The notes beneath the pieces are model-generated. The model worked only from the letters and a program-made list of their open reading frames with translations. It did no database searches and was not told the DNA's origin. Positions 19,333 to 26,653 of a DNA stretch of 26,653 nucleotides are shown here, in pieces. Numbering within the stretch: the first letter of the stretch is position 1; each line of letters opens with the position of its first letter. The DNA comes from Mnemiopsis leidyi (taxonomy: Eukaryota; Ctenophora; Tentaculata; Lobata; Bolinopsidae). The position numbers and the translations under genes are program-made. The stretch is taken from positions 434,066-460,718 of the forward strand of contig JH153850.1 in assembly GCA_000226015.1 (NCBI GenBank), in the 5' to 3' direction.

Positions 19333-20424
19333 TTAATTGAAATCAACCACATAAGACCCATTCATCTGATCAAGATCATTATTTAAAATTCTGACAGCCT
19401 CTTCTAATGACACTTTATGAATAGGCTGTGGTGGAGTCAGTTCTTTGGTCCCCAACAGTTCTATTTGAGTGATGAGGTAATGAAGCAGGGATCCAAGTTT
19501 TGATGGAGAACAAAGATTTGCAGTAGGGTTAATGTAATGCAAAGAACAGCCTTTGGCAAATAAGTGTTGACACATGGCTCTAGTCACAACTTGCCTATCA
19601 TTTGCCAATACAAGGTGTCCCCCAGCAGCAAGGATTGTAATTGCCAAAGATAAAGGTAAAGTTCCTTTCCTTAAAACATTTTCATCTTTACAACCTTCAG
19701 GAAACAAAGGATTGGCAACCTGGAGACATAGCACTAGTGAAAATCCCAACTTTTCAGATTCTTTGATGAGATTTTCTCCCAATTGTTTTGAATTTGAACG
19801 ATGGATCCATGCCTCAAAAAAGCTATCAATCATGTTCCTGTAAGGCATGAGCATATCTTTCTCAAACTCTTGAGCGAGATAAACAACAATCTTACATCCT
19901 TTTCTGTGGAGAGTCTGAATAACTATCTGCCCTTGCGGGGTATGAGCATCGCAAATCAACACAGTATCACCCCTAGAGGCCTTGTTTTGAAGAGCAAAGT
20001 ATGCTGAAATAAGTGCATCAACTGTTACTGTTACATCTGTTTTGTCCAAACATGATTGAAATTCAAAGCAAAAATATCGAGGAACAATGCATGAATTGGC
20101 CAATCCAGAATGCTTAGATGTTTCTGGAACCATAAATACAACAAATGACCCAACTTTTATGTCATTTACTGCAGATCCTACATGTGATATAGTTCCAATC
20201 CCAATGTTTCCCACACCCTCAGATTTGTCTTCTTGATAATCTTTCATGAGTTCTTTAATGATATTAGACAGTCTCTTCCTTTTAAAAGCACAGGTTTTAA
20301 CATTGATAGCCACTTCATATTCATTCAGTGAAACATCAGCCCTCCCAGGCACCTTGACATATTCCATTACTGGTCTTCCTTCAGATCTTTCAGCTGCAAG
20401 CTGACAGATTACCCGGCAAGTCAT
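19333..20424 (-). CDS. CRYZL1: quinone oxidoreductase-like protein 1 (crystallin zeta-like 1)
   Basis: A 363-residue uninterrupted frame of the zinc-independent MDR (zeta-crystallin/quinone oxidoreductase) superfamily; human CRYZL1 is 349. Residues about 1-130 form the GroES-like part (KTCAFKRKRLSNIIKEL aligns with the KACALSQINTKLLAE segment). A Rossmann nucleotide-binding segment follows (GDTVLICDAHTPQGQIVIQ, 152-170), and the C-terminal segment HLFAKGCSLHYINP is typical of this family. No structural zinc cysteines are seen. In mammals CRYZL1 is a subunit of the FERRY complex, a Rab5 effector that links mRNA to early endosomes; enzyme activity is not established. The start fits the family N-terminus; it is preceded by TTGCTTCAGG, an acceptor-like sequence, so a 5' untranslated exon or spliced leader is likely. 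Confidence 0.87.
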   Translation of the reverse strand: MTCRVICQLAAERSEGRPVMEYVKVPGRADVSLNEYEVAINVKTCAFKRKRLSNIIKELMKDYQEDKSEGVGNIGIGTISHVGSAVNDIKVGSFVVFMVPETSKHSGLANSCIVPRYFCFEFQSCLDKTDVTVTVDALISAYFALQNKASRGDTVLICDAHTPQGQIVIQTLHRKGCKIVVYLAQEFEKDMLMPYRNMIDSFFEAWIHRSNSKQLGENLIKESEKLGFSLVLCLQVANPLFPEGCKDENVLRKGTLPLSLAITILAAGGHLVLANDRQVVTRAMCQHLFAKGCSLHYINPTANLCSPSKLGSLLHYLITQIELLGTKELTPPQPIHKVSLEEAVRILNNDLDQMNGSYVVDFN

Positions 20425-21188
20425 CCTGAAGCAATACTAGAATTTAACATTTTGTTATATAAAGTATAAGTGGAGGAACTGCACCTACACATAATTAGTA
20501 AACAAAGATTTAGTAAACAAAGATTTAAAATTAGGTTAATTTTTACATCAAACCATATCATAGATAAACATAACGCATTGTGGCGGCCAGTCACTCGGTT
20601 TTTTGTAAATTTGTTTTGATCAGCCGCGCATGGCAACTGCGCGCGCCAAGCTCAGTTGCTAAACCAGCACAGCCCGCACAGCCCGCCTCAAACTCTGACA
20701 GGTCAACAGCAACTCGTCCAAAATGGGAGCAGCGCGCGGGCCTGCACGGGCAACACTGATCCAGCAAATAGCTCGGCCATGCAAGCAGAACCATTCGCAC
20801 AGGAAGGCATGTTAAATCTAGAGTTTGAATTTCAGGTCCTGTGATCAGCTTTGCTCACGTGGTGACTACTGCATGGCTAAAAGAAGAGCAGCAGCTATGC
20901 AGGACAGCTAAACCAAGGACCTGAGTGCTGTGTAGCTTTTCCGGGCCTCTTCCTACTGTACCCAAAAGCTATCTAGCAACCATATTACTCAAGCCAAGCG
21001 CAGCCTGTTACCGAAGCTTCCCTGTCACATTTTCACAGTTTTTGACAAATGTTAGTTGATCATTTAGGGGTCACCTGCCACAACGTTTGAGTCAAATAAG
21101 CACATTTTGTCTCTTTTATTGGACAAGATATAATAATCACAGGTACAATTGTTAATGCTACTGTGCGACCAAGATATTGGACTAAAGG

Positions 21189-21220
21189 TCATGTCGGTAT
21201 GAACAAATTTACCGACATGA
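21189..21220. repeat. perfect 11-bp hairpin, 10-nt loop
   Basis: TCATGTCGGTA (21189-21199) and its exact reverse complement TACCGACATGA (21210-21220) are separated by TGAACAAATT. Confidence 0.85.
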
Positions 21221-22257
21221 AAAACACACCAAAATATTAATCCAAAGAAGTCTAGTGTAAATTGTGGAAAAATTTTACTTGGTCTCTAATCTTGAGTTAT
21301 CTGGGTTGTGCAGAAACTGTAAGCTCATACTTCCTGAGCAAGTTCCTGATATGATACCGTGAACAAACTGGCTAATCAGCAAGCTATAAATTAGTTGTAA
21401 AGTTCTATTCTTAAGCTTTCGTCACTACACGACCCATATTGATAAAATTAGTCTGGGTCAGCAACTGTGAGGATGCGGATGGTAGTCATACAATATTATA
21501 AAAACTCACAACCTAGCTTTGCTTGTATAAAGCAGATCAGTTCACGAAATTGGTGTGCTTGTAGTTGCATTAGTCAGCACAAGTGAGCGGCTCTTTAGAC
21601 GTTAATTTACCAATAACATCCGTGGTGGACACATACTGCCAGGACGGCGGGATTATTGAGCAAGCTTTAGCAAATATTTGGTCGTTTAACAAACTCCTTG
21701 TCTTATGATGCAATTAGCACGGCTCACATTTAATGTAAATTGCTAGATACGTCATGGTTCAATGTCACAGTTAATTGTTACTTACCAAAAAGAGCAACAA
21801 TTGAATTGTGATAAAAGTTTTATCCCCAAACAGTTTTGTAAAATTGCTTGCATAAAAATTAGTCATTGTTCTATTGAAAAGCTAGACAGTGGACAATTTT
21901 CTTTTATATATGATGTTTATGAGATTTTGTATTTAACTTTAGCAGATATGACTTAGTATGTAAACCTGGAAATTGAGATTGTAATTGTTAATTAAATTTC
22001 TCAAACCCTACTTGCCAGTAACCACCCCAGAAAAGACACTGAACCGAAAATTTTTGAACTTCTACACTATTTTCTTGACCGATTCCCAGGTCTGCCAATC
22101 CAAGAGAAGTGCACTAAGGGCATTTGCCTATGCATTCTTTTTCAGTTGGCTCAGCAGAATGACCGAGAAACTGTGATTGACGGCTAAATAAGGAGGATAT
22201 CTGTTAAAAGATCTAGGAGCCCCTTCAGTATAACTGTAAAAGCCTGGGTACAGGTGC

Positions 22258-22286
22258 AACAAATACAAATACAAATAAATACAAAA
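22258..22286. repeat. (ACAAAT)n-like microsatellite
   Basis: About four imperfect repeats of ACAAAT/AAATAC. It could be the 3' tail of the minus-strand LINE remnant further right, though 400 bases separate them. Confidence 0.6.
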
Positions 22287-22708
22287 CTTTCTTTTTCTAT
22301 TGTGAATAAATAGAATATAGAATATAACATAATGACATACACCATCACATGTAATCAAAATAATTTAGCAAAAAATTATAAAACTAAGAGGCTTATAAAA
22401 TAGCCCAAACTCAATACTGTGAAATTTTCTACAAATCCTGAAGATGATAAAAAATCAATTTAAAACAAAACGTAGTTCGTCCGGGTTATTTACCAATATA
22501 TACAAAAATTGCATAAAAAGAGTTGAATAAAGGTGGGTACATGAAATAAAACAAATAACTAACTGCCCATGCTACTACTAAATCCTCTCATGTTAATGCA
22601 TAACTTTCTAACTGCAATTGGATTTGTGCTAAGGTATTCATTATGCCTAGTTTTGTTGGCCAAATAGGACTTCTCTTCAATTTTTGACAGAACAGTTTTA
22701 GAAACATT

Positions 22709-23650
22709 TCAATAATAAGCACTACTTTCACGTCCAACGTTTTCCATATTTGTCTTTTTAAAATGTTCTAGATTAATTTTAAAGTCTTAAACTGACATAG
22801 AAGATTTAACTTCAACTGGAAGCATATTCCAAATCATTACTATCCTTTCTATGAACAAATGTTTATGCAAAGTTTTAACCTTATTCGAGCATGTTTTCTT
22901 AACTTCGCCAGAAATCAAATTCAATCCAGATCTACTATGTTAAAGATAGAATTAAGGCTTGAAAAACCATTAAGAGCCTTAAAAACTTCTATGAGATCAC
23001 CTCAAATCCGGCGCAGCGGCGTAACCATGCCCCGGCCACCCCAGCTACGCCGGGGTGCGCCGTCATCAGGGGGCGCCAAATCGTCATAAAAAATATGGGA
23101 CAATTTTGCAAGATTAACTGCGTGACTAGCAAAATCGCGTGTTTGGTTTAATAACTTCACTATTTATTTAGATTTTTCGGCCATTTTTTCACAAATTGAT
23201 CCCAGTAAGCCCTTACACCAGGGGCGCCAATTAGGGGCGCATTTTCATCACCGAGGGGCGCCATATTGGCTTGAACTACTACGTTACGCCACTGATCCAA
23301 CGTTCAGCCAAAGTGGTGAGATTGAGAATAGCTAGTCGCTCAGAAAATGGGAGGGTTCCAATCTCATCAATCAAACGGGTGAACCGTCTCTGGACACCTA
23401 CAAGTTCGAGAATCAGACTTCAGCTCCCATGTTCTGGAACTGGATTCCACAGCTGCACACAGCACTCGAGATGAGGTCTTATCAACATTTTATAAACAGA
23501 CAGCATAACATTCTTTTCCCTTAATATTTAATTTCTTACAATCCAGCTGATAATTTTATTAGCTTTAGCAATACAGCTTAATTGAGCATTCCAAAATAGA
23601 GTGTCAGTTGTCAAAACAAATTATGAAAGAATCTTCAAATTTTGCAACAC
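22709..23650 (-). mobile_element. decayed CR1/Jockey-type LINE, reverse transcriptase C-terminal part
   Basis: Read on the minus strand and ignoring stops, the segment gives, in order, IAKANKIISWI, IRPHLECCVQLWNPV, VQRRFTRLIDEI, LAILNLTTLAER, GDLIEVFKALNGF and IWNMLPVEVK, the standard landmarks at the end of the reverse transcriptase of CR1/L2/Jockey-like elements. At least five in-frame stops and two small shifts break it; the family stop is at 22709-22711. The hAT MITE at 23014-23294 interrupts it between LAER and GDLIEVF. A dead copy. Confidence 0.85.
23014..23294. mobile_element. hAT-type MITE, 281 bp, inside the LINE remnant
   Basis: Ends CAGCGGCGTAAC (23014-23025) and GTTACGCCACTG (23283-23294) are inverted repeats with one mismatch; CAGNGGCGTAAC is a common hAT terminus. 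The flanks ATCCGGCG (23006-23013) and ATCCAACG (23295-23302) are an 8-bp target duplication that has diverged at two sites. The interior holds several GGGGCGCC motifs. Removing it restores continuity of the LINE reading frame. Confidence 0.87.
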
Positions 23651-23660
23651 ATCAATTTCA

Positions 23661-23700
23661 AATAATTCAAATAATGCCCCAATAATTCAAATAATGCCCC
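23661..23700. repeat. two tandem 20-bp units
   Basis: AATAATTCAAATAATGCCCC is repeated exactly at 23661-23680 and 23681-23700. The end of the second unit plus AACGTCATTGT (23693-23711) recurs at 23817-23835. Confidence 0.85.
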
Positions 23701-23711
23701 AACGTCATTGT

Positions 23712-24317
23712 TTTTCAAATAATTCAAATATAAAGAAGGAGCTACTAAGTGTTAGGGGATACCTCCTGGAAAAGGCAGGCTATACGATATAGGGGTAATT
23801 TCTATAAAAATACATAAATGCCCCAACGTCATTGTATAAGTATAACTATAAGTCGTTGATACCATTATATCCTGCAAGAGAAAAAAACACGTAAATGAAC
23901 AATTAGATCTAAGTCACAACCAACATATTTATGACTCAGCTTAAGTGTATATGGACAAAACCAATACTGCAAGTTCAGGGCGTACGTTTATTAAAGCAGC
24001 TAAATCCAATGTCTGGTCTCTTAACAAGACGAGCCCAGAGCCTTTGTATAAAATTGGCCAATTGTTTACAAGCAGAACGAGCTTTTCAAATGCAAAATGA
24101 GAATGTTCCGCTTTAAGGACTTAAAAGCAAACTTTTGATCTAAGATGCTGCTATGACATGAGGATGGCTCGGCCTTGAGAGCACGATGATACATAATTAT
24201 TATCCAAGATTTCACCTAACCTTGTACCTAGTTGTCATTGTATCACGGGGCTAAGCAACGTCTAGCAAAATTGTCGGAAGTTGCCTGATTCATTCATCTA
24301 ACCAGTTGTCTGACTTC
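23712..24317. other. intergenic, no gene seen
   Basis: No supported coding region; apart from the second copy of a 19-bp direct repeat at 23817-23835 nothing is recognised. Confidence 0.4.
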
Positions 24318-24652
24318 GTCCGACCCTCATTCGAAGCGTTTAGAAGAGAATAAAACGACGGACGGCGCGGATGCGCGATGCTGTATATTACCTAACCAGG
24401 TGCTTACGCACGCCACGCGCGCAGCTGCTATCTAGATCTACATGCTACGCTCGCAAAAGGGCTTTTGTCGCGGTGATACCCGACTCACGCAGGCTAAAGC
24501 GTTAGACGGATATAATCTCGTCAAAAGGGCTTTGGTTAAAGCAACCTGACCTACTGCCGCGAAACGGCAGCGCCCGCGCGAAGCGGCCCGGCAGCAAAGC
24601 TGCCGCCTTGCGCCCTGTAGGGACCGCAACGCAAAGCAAATTCTTATAAAGC

Positions 24653-24860
24653 CTTAACGGGCAATGCGCGTCTAGAATTTCTTCGAAAGGCCAGAAATGC
24701 GTGAGAGCGCGTGATGGCCGCGCGACAGTAGGTTATCAACCTACAAATAAAGCCCAGACGTGCGTGAGGTCAGCGGTGGCTGTTGTAGGTTGAAAACCTA
24801 CTGTCGCGGCAATCACGCGCTCTCACGCATTTTTGGCCTGACGCGCATCGCCCGTTAACG
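24653..24860. repeat. long imperfect inverted repeat with nested hairpins
   Basis: The left arm 24653-24745 pairs with the right arm 24785-24860 over about 75 bases with few mismatches (TTAACGGGC, ATGCGTGAGAGCGCGTGAT and CAGTAGGTT are shared). The left arm carries an extra 15 bases near 24672. Each arm also contains its own small hairpin, GTAGGTT-NNN-AACCTAC. Confidence 0.85.
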
Positions 24861-24978
24861 GTGGCTGCTACGCGCCTTTCTTGGTGCGCGCGACGCGCTC
24901 GCAAAAGAGCTCTGGTTAGAGCAAAACCAAATTGTGTTGTCATCTGTTTATGCTTGTTGACTGTCTAAGTTTAACCCT

Positions 24979-25015
24979 GGTTGGTCGCGTTGGTGGCATG
25001 GTTGGTCGCGTTGGT
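24979..25015. repeat. duplicated 16-bp GGTTGG motif
   Basis: GGTTGGTCGCGTTGGT occurs at 24979-24994 and 25000-25015. The paired GGTTGG blocks could form a two-layer G-quadruplex. Confidence 0.8.
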
Positions 25016-25189
25016 AATTGTTGGCAAAATCGGAGCTATTTTGTTTGAATTTGTCCGACCCTCATTCGAAGTGAGGGTGCGCGCTGCTGTACAAAGCTAT
25101 TTTAAAATTAAACAGAGATTGTTCCAATGAATTGAAATTACTAATGATTTTATTGCAATTGTATCTACTTTTATTTCCTTCCCTTAATA

Positions 25190-26235
25190 ATTAAAACGTA
25201 CCATATGTGACTTTTAAATGACTGAAAACGTTCTCTATATGCGGAGAATGCTTTCTGTTGGTTAAAATCCCAGCTAAAAACTTTTTCCTGGTGCAGGATG
25301 CTCCTTAAGTGTTGGGGATGTGTCTTGCCAAGTATGTCACCATTCCAAGAAAACGTTGAATATCTTTCTTGTCTGTCGGTGGTGGTATGTGGGTAATTGC
25401 AGTTATCTTCTCTGGGTCAGGCTTAAGTCCTTCAGGGGTGATGATGTGACCAATATATTTGACTTCCTTGCATAGGAACGTGCTTTTCCTGTTTAGCTTG
25501 ATACGTATCTCGTTGCACCTCTCCAGAACTGCTCTGAATCTAGCGGTGTGTTCCTCTAGTGTATTTGCAAACACTAGAATGTCGTCGAATATTATCAGTA
25601 TTCCTTTAAATCTTTCGAACTTTTTGCTCATTCGTTTCTGAAAGATCTCATTTGCACTGTTCAGTCTGAAGGAAAAGCGGAGGTATCTGTATCTTCCAAA
25701 GGGAGTGTTGAATGAATGTTGTCAATTTGCTTGATTCTTCTTCTAGGGGGTGTTGCCAATATCCACTTTTCAGATCCAGCTTGGAGAAGTATTTCGCATT
25801 TGTTATCTTTCATAACGTCTCTTCTGGGGTTGGTATGTGGTGGTGTTCCCTCATGACCCATCTGTTGAGGTCAGTGGGATCTAAACATATTCTCAACATT
25901 CCAGGTTGCTTCACCACTACCATAGAGTTTACCCACTCTGTGGGCTCGTCTACTTTTGTTATCACTCCTAGCGTCTGCATTCTGTCTAGTTCGTCTTTAA
26001 CCTCTGTATAAATTGAAAAAGAAAGGATATTGGTGTGCCTCCATAGGCTTTCAATTTGACTTAAGATGTACGAATTTCTGGTTTTGTTGTAACAGATTTC
26101 AACACTTCATTCGAAATATCGTTGCATTCAGCACCAGTGTCTATCTTACATTTTATCTTTTTTCCATTTAGGGCTATATTTTCAGTCCACTCTCTACATC
26201 TCACAATTTCAACACTTCTCTTCTTTTGACCTACT
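25190..26235 (-). pseudogene. broken Ty3/gypsy retrotransposon pol remnant (protease and reverse transcriptase)
   Basis: Order on the minus strand: aspartic protease with DTGA at 26130-26141; then, after an apparent internal deletion, reverse transcriptase landmarks EWVNSMVVVKQP, KLDLKSGYW and IFDDILVF, followed by the FLGMVTYLARHIPN end and the RNase H approach (FSWDFNQQKAF near 25240). It is inactivated by in-frame stops (one just before KITNAKYFSKLD), a 4-base duplication ATTCATTC (25710-25717) and a one-base shift near 25310. The usual tyrosine of the YxDD box is isoleucine. The intact segment 25305-25631 encodes about 108 residues. No long terminal repeats were identified. Confidence 0.85.
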
Positions 26236-26653
26236 GAAATCAGAGTAAAACAAAATATTCAGAGTAAACCAAAATATTAAATTCAAATCTCTTTAATCAA
26301 CAAAATAAATCATTAAAAAAGTTAAAAATCTAATTGGTGACAAGATCGACACTATTTTTAGGGGAGTTCTGCCAACAGATGTTAGCAGGCACTGCAAGAG
26401 GCTGAGATTTAGGACCATTACGCTTTTGGCTAACAATGACCCTTTTTTGAACCCCAACACAGCAATGAATTTTCAATGGTAGTTAAGATTGTGAAATCAT
26501 AAATTTTTGCTATGCATGTCGATCAAGTCAGATGAGTCTCAAACAATCAACAGCTACATACTCGGTAGCATAAATTATACTTTAGGATGAGACATTACCA
26601 TACCATACTTTGATATTTTTATATGTAATGTTTCCTTTTCGATTGAATGTAAA
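26236..26653. other. window end, no gene seen
   Basis: AT-rich. A 19-bp unit beginning CAGAGTAAA is duplicated in tandem at 26241-26259 and 26260-26278 with one mismatch. Nothing else is recognised. Confidence 0.45.

Larger units (their letters stand above)
20425..22708. other. intergenic, no gene seen
   Basis: The part next to CRYZL1 (about 20580-20800) is GC- and CpG-richer than its surroundings, with runs such as TGCGCGCGCC and GCAGCGCGCGGG, and may be a promoter or first exon. The rest is AT-rich, with a perfect hairpin at 21189-21220 and a short ACAAAT-type microsatellite at 22258-22286. Confidence 0.4.
24318..25071. mobile_element. GC-rich island bounded by 19-bp direct repeats, unclassified element
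   Basis: GTCCGACCCTCATTCGAAG occurs at 24318-24336 and 25053-25071. The sequence between is much richer in G+C and CpG than the rest of the window and holds the long inverted repeat at 24653-24860, three related copies of a CAAAAGRGCTYT motif (near 24453, 24522 and 24902) and small hairpins such as GCCGCGAAACGGC. No protein is encoded. A non-autonomous mobile element is inferred; target duplication and termini are not resolved. Confidence 0.4.

Noticed and set aside
20591-20844. Short open frames on both strands in the GC-rich region upstream of CRYZL1
   Set aside because: Open frames are expected by chance in GC-rich DNA; no conserved motif. A promoter or 5' exon of CRYZL1 is more likely.
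22128-22358. 76-codon minus-strand open frame
   Set aside because: Low-complexity tyrosine/leucine composition driven by the ACAAAT microsatellite; no family match.
24438-24629. 63-codon minus-strand frame in the GC-rich island
   Set aside because: Arginine/alanine-rich composition follows from base composition; it overlaps small hairpins and has no family resemblance.

Overview
AT-rich animal nuclear DNA with spliced genes (GT/AG introns, AATAAA signals), degenerate retroelements and several small DNA transposons. The protein content fits an early-branching metazoan, most likely a cnidarian: a secreted multidomain protein of the SE-cephalotoxin-like / jellyfish-toxin-like type lies next to conserved eukaryotic housekeeping genes. 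The lineage call is an inference from gene content and not a measured placement.

Layout. Positions 1-1955 hold no gene that I can support, but contain a 15-bp minisatellite and two hairpins. Positions 1956-6786 (+) hold a five-exon gene whose phases all agree (1366 codons plus stop). It encodes a signal peptide, a helical cephalotoxin/jellyfish-toxin-like region, a polybasic site, EGF, Sushi-like, two calcium-binding EGF, two laminin-EGF and TSP1 modules, and an unrecognised C-terminal domain. It includes a 27-nt microexon. Positions 7108-7654 are a complete hAT-type MITE with an exact 8-bp target duplication and an internal palindromic minisatellite. Positions 9213-9378 are a fold-back element with TA ends. 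Positions 10756-15003 (-) hold a nine-exon HPF1 gene (histone PARylation factor 1), rebuilt from short exons; the residues equivalent to human Arg239, Asp283 and Glu284 are present. Positions 16089-18446 (-) hold an uninterrupted AP4B1 (beta subunit of the AP-4 adaptor complex). Positions 19333-20424 (-) hold an uninterrupted CRYZL1 (zinc-free MDR, quinone-oxidoreductase-like). Positions 22.7-23.65 kb are a decayed CR1/Jockey-type LINE reverse transcriptase (-), split by a second hAT MITE. Positions 24.3-25.1 kb are a GC-rich island with a long imperfect inverted repeat, bounded by 19-bp direct repeats. Positions 25.19-26.24 kb are a broken Ty3/gypsy pol remnant (-) with a protease DTGA motif fused by deletion to the reverse transcriptase.

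The three housekeeping genes are collinear on the minus strand with 0.9-1.1 kb gaps. They act in separate processes: HPF1 in nuclear ADP-ribosylation, AP4B1 in trans-Golgi/endosome sorting, and CRYZL1, in mammals, in an early-endosome Rab5 effector complex. The intron contrast stands out: HPF1 has eight introns, while its two neighbours have none in their coding regions.
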